NCBI GenBank assembly: GCA_015057005.1
Contig: SVFF01000002.1
Location: 231,053-295,052, forward strand
DNA from: Lachnospiraceae bacterium
GTDB taxonomy: Bacteria > Bacillota > Clostridia > Lachnospirales > Lachnospiraceae
Direction: 5' to 3'
Length of the DNA: 64,000 nucleotides
A program made the translations under genes and the position numbers. Below, piece after piece: positions 55,023 to 63,986 of the stretch; within the stretch, counting starts at the first letter, position 1, and each line of letters opens with the position of its first letter. The notes below the pieces were generated by a model. That model had not been told where the DNA came from, did no database searches, and was given only the letters and a program-made list of their open reading frames with translations.

Positions 55023-56522
55023 TCAAATATCAAAATCATCTTCTTCAGACACATCCAGATCAAACTGGTCATCATCTTCACCTTGCAAACGATAATCCAA
55101 AGTCTTGGGCATGTGTTTCTTGGGAACAGGAAGGGGATTTTCCAAAAATTGAATCTTGGACTGCATTTTCAATTCCGATGCCGTCTCTGACACCGGCTCA
55201 GCAGCCTCCGCCACCACTTCTGCTTCGGTTACTGCTGTTGCTTCAGCAGCAGTGGTCTGCACCTCCGGCAACACTTCTGCTGCTTTTTCTTTCACGAACA
55301 CTGCTTCTATCCCAACTCCGGCAAGTACAGTAAACACAATATACAGATATGCCTCACTGCCGGCATTGGCCTTTTCCATCTGCCAAACCAAAAGCCCGGT
55401 CAAGGTAACTGCCAAGGCAATCCATACACCCTGTCTGGTATTTTTCTTGTTGCACCAAAAACTGAAGCAGCCTGCAGCCATTCCTCCAAGCAACAGGAAT
55501 ACATCTACAAAGCCCCATATGCTGTTACCCAAAACAGTACTTTCTACAGCAGCCATTGAAAATGCAGGCTGGTATAGTCTGTACCATGCCCAGAGAACAT
55601 TCCCAAAGAATTTACCGCTGGCCAGGGCATCCACTCCAATCGTCAGGAAAAATCCGGCAACAGTCCCCAGTGCTGCGCATAAGATCACAGCACCCTTACT
55701 GCGCCAAAACACTTTGCTCTTCTCCCGCTTGCGTATCAGTATACTGATAAAAAACAAGAGTAAGGTGGCACCGAAAATATCCAGATAAATAACTATTCCG
55801 GCCACTAATCCGGTAAGCACTACCCACACGGGATTACGTGGAGCTTTCAGGCAGCCGGCCACACAGCCGAGCACAATACTGTAAAACAGGAACAGCAAAA
55901 ATGCCGGAGATACTTCCGCACATATACCCACCATATAAGGTGAAAGCATCAAAAATGCAAAGGAAACCATACCGGACAGCACGCCGGCCAATCTGCGCAC
56001 GGCAAAATACCAGACAAATACACCCAGTAACTGCAGTACGATCTGAAGGATCAATGCAACTGCCACGTGATTGCCAAACACCAAAAATAACACATGCAAC
56101 AGCCACAGATACAAATAAGTAGCACCATGTACCACCTGGGGTACACTGCTTCCTGCCGTTACATACGCAGCCTCCAGATAGGCATTTCCCGCTGCAGCCT
56201 CGGAAATAGACATCAATTGCCCTATTCTGAGCCAAAGCCCGGCGGCCAGTAAAATCACAATGCCCAAGCTCTCCAGAACTTTCCCATATTGCTTCTTATC
56301 AGAAACAGTATCAGAATGAGCATTTTTCAAAACAAGCCTGCGCCCAAAAAGAACCAGCAGACCTGTCAGTAACAGATATGCCCCTGCGACCCCAAATCCA
56401 TATTCCACCGGATAACCGGCCGCACTACAGGCATAAGCACTTAACCCAAGAATCCCGACGCATGTAGCTCCACTATAGACAATCCACAAGATATAACTGA
56501 ATATATTTTTCTTCCAGCTCAT
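55023..56522 (-). CDS. Multi-pass membrane protein, GT-C-like, with acidic tail
   Basis: A 499-residue protein with about 11 or more membrane helices and the general layout of GT-C glycosyltransferases that use polyprenyl-linked sugars. The last 90 residues are soluble and carry PVPKKHMPKTLDYRL and a very acidic end (DDQFDLDVSEEDDFDI). It lies 17 bases after a GtrB-type glycosyltransferase and ends at a strong terminator, so the pair probably decorates an envelope polymer with sugar from a lipid carrier. The acceptor is unknown. Confidence 0.68.
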   Translation of the reverse strand: MSWKKNIFSYILWIVYSGATCVGILGLSAYACSAAGYPVEYGFGVAGAYLLLTGLLVLFGRRLVLKNAHSDTVSDKKQYGKVLESLGIVILLAAGLWLRIGQLMSISEAAAGNAYLEAAYVTAGSSVPQVVHGATYLYLWLLHVLFLVFGNHVAVALILQIVLQLLGVFVWYFAVRRLAGVLSGMVSFAFLMLSPYMVGICAEVSPAFLLFLFYSIVLGCVAGCLKAPRNPVWVVLTGLVAGIVIYLDIFGATLLLFFISILIRKREKSKVFWRSKGAVILCAALGTVAGFFLTIGVDALASGKFFGNVLWAWYRLYQPAFSMAAVESTVLGNSIWGFVDVFLLLGGMAAGCFSFWCNKKNTRQGVWIALAVTLTGLLVWQMEKANAGSEAYLYIVFTVLAGVGIEAVFVKEKAAEVLPEVQTTAAEATAVTEAEVVAEAAEPVSETASELKMQSKIQFLENPLPVPKKHMPKTLDYRLQGEDDDQFDLDVSEEDDFDI

Positions 56523-56539
56523 AGTATGCTTACGTTTTC

Positions 56540-57496
56540 CTATTCTGTCTCCACATCCAAGACTTTCTCAATGTTATAGCGGGGACGCTGTTTTACTTCA
56601 ATATAAATCTTACCGATATACTGACCCACCAATCCAATAGCCAGCAGCTGAATGCCTCCCAGGAACCACACAGAGAGGATCAGGGAAGTCCAGCCGGGTA
56701 CCACATGACCGGAGAAATAGGAAATCAGGGCATAAATTGCAGCAAGGATGCTGCAGATGATAATTCCAAAGCCCAGCCCAAGGATCATACTGATAGGCTT
56801 CACGCTAAAGGAAGAGATACCATTGAATGCCAGGGCCAGCATCTTCTTTAAAGGATACTTGGACTCGCCTGCCACACGTTCCTTGCGGTCATAAAACACC
56901 TGATCCGTACGGTAACCGATAAGAGGCACCATGCCTCTTAAGAACAAATTGGTCTCCTTATACTGTGAAAACTGCTCCACTGCACGTTTTGACATCAAAC
57001 GGAAATCTGCATGATTATATACGGTCTTAACGCCCATCAGCTCCATAACCTTATAAAAACCCTGCGCCGTGGTGCGTTTAAAGAAAGTATCTGTCTTGCG
57101 CTCTTTTCTCACTCCGTAGACAATATCACAGCCCTCGTGGAATTTATCAATCATTTCTTCGATCACATTGACATCATCCTGCAGATCGGCATCAATGGAT
57201 ACTGTCACATCACACATATCCTTTGCAGTGATCAGACCGGCTGTCAGCGCAAACTGATGTCCTACATTTCCCGCAAGCTTCACGCCGCGCACCTGTACAG
57301 GATAAGCCAGATGCTCTTCTTCAATCAGTTCCCATGTGCGGTCCTTACTGCCGTCATTTACGAACAGAATAAAGCTGTCCTCAGCAATCTTTCCCTTGCG
57401 GATCAGATCTGCAAGCACCTCTCTGAGAGCTGCCGAGGCAATCTTCAAAACCTCTTCCTCATTATAACAGGGCACTACAATACCAAGCTTGTCCAT
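56540..57496 (-). CDS. GtrB-like bactoprenol glycosyltransferase
   Basis: A 318-residue family 2 glycosyltransferase. The N-terminal GT2 fold has VPCYNEEEVL, NDGSKD and the DXD-like DADLQDDVNVI; two C-terminal membrane segments (MILGLGFGIIICSILAAIYALI and SLILSVWFLGGIQLLAIGLVG) anchor it. GtrB-type enzymes charge undecaprenyl phosphate with glucose or a related sugar, supplying the neighbouring GT-C-like protein. AAGG precedes the ATG. Confidence 0.87.
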   Translation of the reverse strand: MDKLGIVVPCYNEEEVLKIASAALREVLADLIRKGKIAEDSFILFVNDGSKDRTWELIEEEHLAYPVQVRGVKLAGNVGHQFALTAGLITAKDMCDVTVSIDADLQDDVNVIEEMIDKFHEGCDIVYGVRKERKTDTFFKRTTAQGFYKVMELMGVKTVYNHADFRLMSKRAVEQFSQYKETNLFLRGMVPLIGYRTDQVFYDRKERVAGESKYPLKKMLALAFNGISSFSVKPISMILGLGFGIIICSILAAIYALISYFSGHVVPGWTSLILSVWFLGGIQLLAIGLVGQYIGKIYIEVKQRPRYNIEKVLDVETE

Positions 57497-57572
57497 ACAT
57501 GTACCATCCTTCCAGTTACTTCATCTTTATACCGGAGTACAAACACTCCTTCATAAAAACATTTCCGAGAAA

Positions 57573-58301
57573 TTACTCATCCCAGTTGTGATATACAGCC
57601 TGTACATCATCGTCATCCTCAAGAAGATCCAGGGTCTTCTGCAGGTTCTTGATAGCGGTCTCGTCAGACAGTTCCACATAATTCTGAGGGATCATGGTTA
57701 CCTCTGCACTGATCATGGGAATACCCGCATCCTCCAGAGCCTTGCGTACCTCTTCAAAGGTATCGGGATCGGTCAGGATCTCAAAGCTGTCCTCTTCCTC
57801 CGCAAAATCCTCTGCGCCTGCATCCAGAGCAGTCATCATCAGATCATCTGCATCCAGATCACACTCCTCCTTGTCAATGATGATCTGTCCTCTCTTGTCA
57901 AACATGAAGGATACGCAGCCGGGAGTACCGATATTGCCCTGTCCCTTGGTAAATGCGCTTCTTACATTTGCTGCGGTACGGTTCTTGTTGTCAGTCAGCG
58001 CATCTACAATGATAGCGATACCGCTGGGACCGTAGCCTTCATAAGTAACATATTCGTAATTTACATTGCCAACATCGCCTGCAGCTTTCTTAATACCGCG
58101 ATCAATGGTATCGTTGGGCATATTGTTGGCCTTTGCTTTTGCGATTACTGCTGCAAGTCTGTAGTTGTTTGCAGGATCGGGACCGCCCTCTTTTACTGCT
58201 ACAGCGATCTCTCTGCCGATGATGGTAAAGATTTTACCCTTAGCGGCATCGTTTTTCTCCTTTTTATGCTTAATATTGGCAAATTTTGAATGTCCTGACA
58301 T
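57573..58301 (-). CDS. yebC: YebC/PmpR-family protein
   Basis: A 242-residue YebC/PmpR protein, long annotated as transcriptional regulators; some family members are now known to aid translation of proline-rich stretches. Start [20 protein letters not shown] is the family signature, as is [21 protein letters not shown], and the end has [19 protein letters not shown] precedes the ATG. Confidence 0.95.
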   Translation of the reverse strand: MSGHSKFANIKHKKEKNDAAKGKIFTIIGREIAVAVKEGGPDPANNYRLAAVIAKAKANNMPNDTIDRGIKKAAGDVGNVNYEYVTYEGYGPSGIAIIVDALTDNKNRTAANVRSAFTKGQGNIGTPGCVSFMFDKRGQIIIDKEECDLDADDLMMTALDAGAEDFAEEEDSFEILTDPDTFEEVRKALEDAGIPMISAEVTMIPQNYVELSDETAIKNLQKTLDLLEDDDDVQAVYHNWDE

Positions 58302-58315
58302 GTTTCATTACTCCT

Positions 58316-58347
58316 TTTGTCTTTGAATTTCTTTGTCTTTAAATTTC
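58316..58347. repeat. 16-bp direct repeat in the yebC leader
   Basis: TTTGTCTTTGAATTTC (58316-58331) is followed directly by TTTGTCTTTAAATTTC (58332-58347), 15 of 16 bases identical. It lies just ahead of the yebC ribosome site on the minus strand and may be slippage. Confidence 0.7.
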
Positions 58348-58360
58348 TTTCATTTATACA

Positions 58361-58388
58361 AATAAAGCTACTGTCTATAGCCTTTATT
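58361..58388 (-). terminator. Probable terminator after the CNNM gene
   Basis: AATAAAGCTA (58361-58370) pairs with TAGCCTTTATT (58378-58388) with one bulge. On the minus strand it is followed by TTTGTATAAA, a modest T-run. Confidence 0.45.
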
Positions 58389-58391
58389 CCC

Positions 58392-59786
58392 TTATTTTTT
58401 ACTTTCCTGTTTTTCTTTCTCTGTTTCTTCCTCTGCAGTTTCCTCGGGAAGCTTGGTTACAAGTACACTCTGGATCATTTTATTCTGAACAGCGAGAATC
58501 TTGAAGTTATATCCCTGATAATCCACGTCAAATTCTTCGTCCGGCTCAGGAATCCTGTCCAGCCTGTAAATCATGAAGCCGTTCAGGGTCTCAAATTCCA
58601 CATCATCAAAGCTGATATCGAACAGTTCTTCCAACTCCTCCAGAGGAGTCTTGCCCTCCATGATGTACTCGTCATTTCCTTTGTCTTCTATATATTCCTG
58701 CTCCTCGTCGTACTCATCCATGATATTTCCGACGATTTCCTCCAGAATATCCTCCATGGCAATCAGACCATCGGTCTGACCGTACTCATCCACCACAATA
58801 GCCATCTGCAGTTTTCTGGACTGCATGTCCTGGAACAGTTCGTCGATATTTTTGGTCTGAGGCACACAATAAGGATCACGAAGCAGATCATTTAAATCAC
58901 TCAGCGCTTCATTGATGCCTTTGTTTCTGGCCTGGAAGCGCAGTGCATCTTTCAGGTGCAGAATACCGATAATATGATCAATATTTTCTTCATATACGGG
59001 ATAACGGCTGTGCTTACCCTCCAGCATGAAATCGATGGCATCCTGAAGCAAGGTGGCAGCATCAATGGAAACAATATTTTTCCTGTTCGTCATAATATCC
59101 TGCGCTTCTTTTTCACCATATTCAAAGATGTTGGAGATCATCTCCGCCTCACTGGTCTGAATAACACCCTGTTCATGTCCTTCCTGGACCATGTTGATGA
59201 TTTCTTCTTCTGTCACATCACTCTCATCTTTATTATCGCGCACACCAAACAGATACAGGATCACCTTAGCAGTCCCGGAAGCAAAACCTGTAACGGGACG
59301 GAGAAGCATGGTGACCAGATTTACAATGTTTACACAGGCATATGCCCATTTTTCAGGAGCCCTGACTGCAACTTTCTTGGGGAGCAACACACCAAATATC
59401 AGCAATATGTACATCAGCAGGAAAAAAGTAATGATGGTAGCCGCTGAAGTGAGCACCTGCTCCGACACAACTGCTCCCTTCAATAAACTCTTCACGAGTA
59501 TCTCCAGCCCCATCCGGAGTTTTCCTCTCCACATATGCAGATATACAAATCCACAGATGAGATTCATCAGCATTACAACTGTCTGGAACGCATTTTCAAA
59601 GTTTTCAGGCTCATTTATGATCCGATTCAGGCGGATGGACTTTTTATCGCCATCCTCTTGCGCCTTGCGCTCCACTTCCTTGTAACTCAAACTGTTTTTG
59701 GCAGTTTCGAATCCAAACAGGAATACATCAATCACTACGATCAACAGAAAAAAAATAATACTGGCAGTAGGCCCACTGTCATCCAT
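58392..59786 (-). CDS. CNNM/HlyC-family transporter-like protein with CBS pair
   Basis: A 464-residue protein of the DUF21-CBS-CorC/HlyC class. Four membrane helices form the CNNM domain (SIIFFLLIVVIDVFLFGFET and others), followed by two CBS domains (IMTNRKNIVSID, then YGQTDGLIAMEDILEEIVG) and a C-terminal transporter-associated domain (DIPEPDEE-like motif RIPEPDEEFD). Members link to magnesium or cobalt efflux. The chosen ATG lies 11 bases after AGAGAGG; the frame is open 37 codons further. Confidence 0.85.
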   Translation of the reverse strand: MDDSGPTASIIFFLLIVVIDVFLFGFETAKNSLSYKEVERKAQEDGDKKSIRLNRIINEPENFENAFQTVVMLMNLICGFVYLHMWRGKLRMGLEILVKSLLKGAVVSEQVLTSAATIITFFLLMYILLIFGVLLPKKVAVRAPEKWAYACVNIVNLVTMLLRPVTGFASGTAKVILYLFGVRDNKDESDVTEEEIINMVQEGHEQGVIQTSEAEMISNIFEYGEKEAQDIMTNRKNIVSIDAATLLQDAIDFMLEGKHSRYPVYEENIDHIIGILHLKDALRFQARNKGINEALSDLNDLLRDPYCVPQTKNIDELFQDMQSRKLQMAIVVDEYGQTDGLIAMEDILEEIVGNIMDEYDEEQEYIEDKGNDEYIMEGKTPLEELEELFDISFDDVEFETLNGFMIYRLDRIPEPDEEFDVDYQGYNFKILAVQNKMIQSVLVTKLPEETAEEETEKEKQESKK

Positions 59787-59915
59787 TTCAAAAAAATCCT
59801 CTCTTTCAACATCTACTCTTTTGTTTTGTACTTTCCGGCCCTCTGCTATTTTCAGGCACAGAACAGTCACATTACAATATACCACCTCCAGTCTCATTCG
59901 TCAAGAACCGCACCA

Positions 59916-60257
59916 CTATGTATCCAGTTCTAAACTTATCATCAGAGCCTTATTCACTCTCTGCATGATTTCTCCGTCCAGATGGCAGACCTTATCCTTC
60001 AAACGCTTTTTGTCTATGGTGCGCAGTTGCTCCAGCAGGACCACGGAATCCTTATCCATGTCGTACCTCTTGGCATTCAGTTCAATGTGGGTGGGCAGCT
60101 TGGCTTTGTTCATCTTGGAGGTGATCGCCGCGCAGATTATGGTGGGGCTATGCTTGTTCCCCACATCATTCTGTACGATCAGTACCGGTCTGATCCCGCC
60201 CTGCTCCGAGCCGATCACCGGTCTTAAATCTGCGTAGTACACGTCCCCTCTTCTCAT
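59916..60257 (-). CDS. mazF: MazF/NdoA-type endoribonuclease
   Basis: A 113-residue PemK/MazF-fold RNase that cuts mRNA at short sequences. Family motifs: [21 protein letters not shown] at the start (the RGD-x-Y motif), [12 protein letters not shown] and a TSK segment with LPTHIEL. In B. subtilis the antitoxin EndoAI gene sits between alr and ndoA; here only 98 bases lie between alr and this gene, and no antitoxin frame fits. GGAGG precedes the ATG. Confidence 0.92.
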   Translation of the reverse strand: MRRGDVYYADLRPVIGSEQGGIRPVLIVQNDVGNKHSPTIICAAITSKMNKAKLPTHIELNAKRYDMDKDSVVLLEQLRTIDKKRLKDKVCHLDGEIMQRVNKALMISLELDT

Positions 60258-60355
60258 GCTTCCTCCATTCCGCCCTTACCGTTCGTAAGTGACCTCTTCA
60301 GCTTCACAAGTAGTATTGCCGATTTATCCGGAGGTATTCAATTTTAAAACGGAAA

Positions 60356-61579
60356 TCACCAGGTCAAATAGTCTTTGATAGCGATTGTCTTTCCGCCTCT
60401 CTTATAAACTCTTGGAACTCTGTTGCCTATGCAGCACAGCAGTTCATAATGAAAACGGCCTGATAATTCTCCCAGGATTTCCGCGCTGATCTGCTCCTTA
60501 CCGTCACAACCGATCAAAGTCACCTTATCCCCCTCTTCTGCCAGGGGAATATGGGTTACATCTACCATAAACTGATCCATGCAGACCCTGCCCAGAATCG
60601 GCGCCCTCTTGCCCCGGATCAGCACCTCTCCCTTATTACTCAAGCCTCTGGGGTATCCGTCACCGTATCCTATGGGAATGGTAGCCACTCTCATATCCTT
60701 GGACGCAACAAAAGTTCCGCCGTAGCTGATGGGCTGACCGGCTGACACGTTCTTTACAAACACCACTCTGCTGTACCAGGACAAAGCAGGCTGCAGACGG
60801 ATCTGCTCTCTGCCGATTTCTTCGGATGGGTACACTCCATAAAGGGCAATCCCGGCACGCACCATATCAAATGAAGCTTCCGGCATTTCCATGATACCGG
60901 CGCTGTTGGCACAATGCTTTATGGGAATCTGTCGTCCCAGAATTTCTTCTGCTCTATTTACAAAATCCTGAAAGCTTTCTTTCTGATCGCGTGCCGGCTC
61001 CTTGTCAACTTCATCCGCTCTGGCAAAGTGCGTGAAAATCCCTTGAATCTCCAGCTCCGGATAAGACGCAACCTTTTTTATAAAAGCAAGCCCGTTTTCA
61101 TCCGGCGTTATACCAATACGTGACATTCCGGTATCCACCTTCACATGAACCTTGATCCGCTTGCCGGTCTTGACGGCAGCTGCAGCAAGCTGTTCTGCCA
61201 TATCCTCCCTGAACACTGTAAGAACAATATCTTCCTCAGCAAGCTGTTCATAACAGTATGGGAAGGTATACCCCAGAATCAACAGCGGCTTCCTGATGCC
61301 GGCTTTTCTCAATGCAAAAGCTTCCTCTGCGGTAGCCACTGCAAAACCATATATGCTTTCTTCCTGCTCCAGACATACTGCAATGGGCTCTGCGCCGTGA
61401 CCGTAACCGTCCATCTTGATCACAGCCATCATTTTCACATGCTCCGCAAGTCCTTTTTTTAACTCATGTATATTATTTAAAATAGCATCCAGGTCGATCT
61501 CTGCCCAGGTCCGCTGAAAAAGTGCCAGCCTGGTCTCCATCTCCTGTTCTCTTGTTTCGTCCATAATATAATCGCTCAT
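60356..61579 (-). CDS. alr: Alanine racemase
   Basis: A 407-residue PLP enzyme making D-alanine for peptidoglycan. The PLP Lys is in AVIKMDGYGHGA (usually KANAYGHG), and the second catalytic Tyr lies in the C-terminal domain around SYGGTFVAS. A start with AAGGAAGG six bases ahead fits 61579. It lies between nnr and mazF in an operon that begins with rex. Confidence 0.95.
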   Translation of the reverse strand: MSDYIMDETREQEMETRLALFQRTWAEIDLDAILNNIHELKKGLAEHVKMMAVIKMDGYGHGAEPIAVCLEQEESIYGFAVATAEEAFALRKAGIRKPLLILGYTFPYCYEQLAEEDIVLTVFREDMAEQLAAAAVKTGKRIKVHVKVDTGMSRIGITPDENGLAFIKKVASYPELEIQGIFTHFARADEVDKEPARDQKESFQDFVNRAEEILGRQIPIKHCANSAGIMEMPEASFDMVRAGIALYGVYPSEEIGREQIRLQPALSWYSRVVFVKNVSAGQPISYGGTFVASKDMRVATIPIGYGDGYPRGLSNKGEVLIRGKRAPILGRVCMDQFMVDVTHIPLAEEGDKVTLIGCDGKEQISAEILGELSGRFHYELLCCIGNRVPRVYKRGGKTIAIKDYLTW

Positions 61580-61597
61580 GTAAATCCTTCCTTGCTC

Positions 61598-63094
61598 TTA
61601 CGCTAAAGAATCAACCTGCATCGGCAGATCTCCTGCCATACAGCCATGCTCTCCCCATATAGCAGCCACTCTGTCTCCGGCCGCTCCGTGAAGGGCAGCT
61701 CCCACAGACGCCGCCTCAAAACCATTCAAGCCCTGAGCCAACAGACCACCGATAATTCCTGCCAGCACATCACCGCTTCCTGCGGTGGCCATACCGCTGT
61801 TGCCCCGCAGATTCACACAGATGGGACCTTCTTCCCCGGCAATAAAGGTTCTTGCACCCTTAGCTGCAACAATAAAATGCCGCTCCTTTGCCAGCGCTTT
61901 CGCAAATCCGGCCAGGTCTTTTTTCAGTTCGGGAATTCCTCTGGAAAGGAGTCTGGAAAGTTCTCCCACGTGAGGTGTCACAATGATCGTTCTCCCCGCA
62001 GCACCTTGTGAAGCCAATTCTTCAACCATTTTTCCATCTTTCGCCAGAAGGTTTAAACCGTCCGCATCCACCACCAGGGGTTTGCGTCCCTCGGCGATCA
62101 CTGCTGTCAAATTCTCAAGAGCATCCTGACCGGTCCCGATTCCCGGACCAATGACAATCACATCCGCCCAGGCAATGCCGGCAGTCAGATCCTCACAGGT
62201 TCCGTATAAGGCCTCCGGAACAGTTGTCTGGAGGATCTCCCGATTCTCCGGTGCACTGATCACCTTTACCATTCCTGCACCTGTGCGATACACCGCTTTT
62301 GCCGCAAGCACTGCCGCGCCGGCCATCTTCATGCTGCCTGCCACCAGCAGTACTTTCCCAAAAGTTCCTTTATTGCCGGCCGGATCCCTCTTAGGCAGAA
62401 GTGACACCGGCTCCTCATTATAATAGAACATACCTGGCATCTGCCCGAAAAAGCTTTTTTCAGAAATTCCAATCTCCGCCTTTTGCACTTCTCCTGCATA
62501 AGTAACGCCCGGATAAAGCACAAGGCCTCTTTTCACAAACCCAAATGTCACCGTCAGATCAGCGCTAACTGCACATCCCAGCACCATACCGATGTCAGAA
62601 TGAATGCCGCTGGGAATATCCAACGCCACTTTAAATCCACTTCTGTTATTAAAATCTTCTATTTCCCTGGCATAATCCCCCTCAACCGGACGTGACAGAC
62701 CCACACCAAAGAGTGCATCTACCAGAATGGTATATTCTATGTCAGATGCCTGGTCATTTTCACAAAAAAATACCGGGTAATGCACTAAAATACTGCGCTG
62801 CCTTCTCCACTGTGCGGAGGCCTTGGCCTCATCACCCACACATTTTATCCAGACCCGATAGCCGGCCTCACAGAGGAGTCTTGCCAGCGCCAGGCCATCG
62901 CCGCCGTTGTTTCCCACTCCCGCAAGAATAAAAACACGCTTTTTGTTCAGGGGTAAGCCTGCAAAGCGTGCCTCTATTGCCCGAAATGCCTCCAGCGCCG
63001 CACGCTCCATCAGAACCATTCCGGGGATTCCCAGCTTTTCTATTGTATTGGAATCATACTGCTTCATCTCTTCAGCAGTTACAAGATATTCCAT
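61598..63094 (-). CDS. nnr: Bifunctional NAD(P)H-hydrate epimerase/dehydratase
   Basis: A 498-residue repair enzyme joining a YjeF_N epimerase (about 1-215; LAGVGNNGGDGLALARLL) and an ADP-dependent dehydratase of the ribokinase fold (about 225-490; GKVLLVAGSMKMAGAAVLAAKA and GNSGMATAGSGDVLAGIIGG). It repairs hydrated NADH and NADPH. The start at 63094 is chosen ahead of the 15-codon longer frame; the gap to rex is four bases. Confidence 0.93.
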   Translation of the reverse strand: MEYLVTAEEMKQYDSNTIEKLGIPGMVLMERAALEAFRAIEARFAGLPLNKKRVFILAGVGNNGGDGLALARLLCEAGYRVWIKCVGDEAKASAQWRRQRSILVHYPVFFCENDQASDIEYTILVDALFGVGLSRPVEGDYAREIEDFNNRSGFKVALDIPSGIHSDIGMVLGCAVSADLTVTFGFVKRGLVLYPGVTYAGEVQKAEIGISEKSFFGQMPGMFYYNEEPVSLLPKRDPAGNKGTFGKVLLVAGSMKMAGAAVLAAKAVYRTGAGMVKVISAPENREILQTTVPEALYGTCEDLTAGIAWADVIVIGPGIGTGQDALENLTAVIAEGRKPLVVDADGLNLLAKDGKMVEELASQGAAGRTIIVTPHVGELSRLLSRGIPELKKDLAGFAKALAKERHFIVAAKGARTFIAGEEGPICVNLRGNSGMATAGSGDVLAGIIGGLLAQGLNGFEAASVGAALHGAAGDRVAAIWGEHGCMAGDLPMQVDSLA

Positions 63095-63098
63095 ATGA

Positions 63099-63773
63099 TC
63101 ATGCCTTTCTTTCGCCCGCACTTCCTGCGGTGCTTCCATTTTCCTGCATATAGCGGTTGATTTTGTAGGAGAGCTTCATCAGGCTGTCGGACAAATGCAC
63201 ATTCTCCACCTGGATCCCCTTAGGTACGTTCAAATCCACGTGAGCAAAATTCCAGATGGCGCGGATTCCGTTCTGCACAAGTCTCTCCGCCACCTCCACT
63301 GCACCGGCCTTGGGAATGGTCAATACAGCAATATCAATATCCTTTTCCCGCACGAACCGCTCCAATTCCTCCATGGGAAGGATCCGGATTCCCCTTACTT
63401 CCTTGCCAATCAAATCGGGATTTTTATCAAACATTCCCCGGAAGATAAATCCTCTTCTCTCAAAATTCATATAATTGGCCAAAGCACTTCCCAGATTACC
63501 GGCTCCTATGATCACCAGGTTGTGCACCTGGTCCATACCCAGAATTTTACCGATTTCCTTATATAAATACTCCACATTGTAACCGTAGCCCTGCTGTCCA
63601 AAGCCTCCGAAATTATTAAAATCCTGACGGATCTGCGAAGCAGTCACTTTCATGATCTCACTCAATTCCTGGGAAGAGATCCGCTCCACGCCAGCATCCT
63701 TCAAATCTCCCAGATATCTGAAATATCGGGGCAGCCGGCCGATTACAGCCTGCGAAATCAATTTAGTCTCCAT
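63099..63773 (-). CDS. rex: Redox-sensing transcriptional repressor Rex
   Basis: A 224-residue repressor that reads the NADH/NAD ratio and controls fermentation and hydrogen genes. An N-terminal winged helix (RLPRYFRYL, then SQELSEIMKVTASQIRQDFN) and a Rossmann fold with IIGAGNLGSALANY for NADH are clear. A GGGGGA lies seven bases ahead of the ATG, and an upstream site at 63825-63842 resembles a Rex operator, so it probably represses its own operon, which also holds nnr, alr and mazF. Confidence 0.96.
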   Translation of the reverse strand: METKLISQAVIGRLPRYFRYLGDLKDAGVERISSQELSEIMKVTASQIRQDFNNFGGFGQQGYGYNVEYLYKEIGKILGMDQVHNLVIIGAGNLGSALANYMNFERRGFIFRGMFDKNPDLIGKEVRGIRILPMEELERFVREKDIDIAVLTIPKAGAVEVAERLVQNGIRAIWNFAHVDLNVPKGIQVENVHLSDSLMKLSYKINRYMQENGSTAGSAGERKA

Positions 63774-63814
63774 AGGTGCTTCCCCCTACGCTTTCTGATA
63801 ATACTATACTATTT

Positions 63815-63842
63815 ATTTTACCAGATGTTAAATATTTGTCAA
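63815..63842 (-). promoter_or_regulatory. rex promoter overlapped by a candidate Rex operator
   Basis: A perfect TTGACA -35 (63837-63842) and TAAAAT -10 (63815-63820) on the minus strand, 16-base spacer. Overlapping the -35, 63825-63842 reads TTGACAA-ATAT-TTAACAT, matching the clostridial Rex consensus TTGTTAA-N4-TTAACAA at 11 of 14 positions. Confidence 0.65.
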
Positions 63843-63916
63843 TGTGTTCACTAATTCTTGTTCTGATTTCTTGTGTAGGATTACAATACATGTGTTACAA
63901 CTGAATAAATAAAAAG

Positions 63917-63986
63917 TGCGAGAACCCATCTCTTTGTTATACTTAAGTCACCACAACAAAAAATACAAAAGGAGTTGGTTCTCGCA
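63917..63986 (+). repeat. 10-bp inverted repeat around the right-edge gene start
   Basis: TGCGAGAACC (63917-63926) and GGTTCTCGCA (63977-63986) are perfect inverted copies 50 bases apart. The right copy runs into the ATG of a plus-strand gene. An extended -10 (TGTTATACT, ending 63943) lies between them. Confidence 0.7.
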
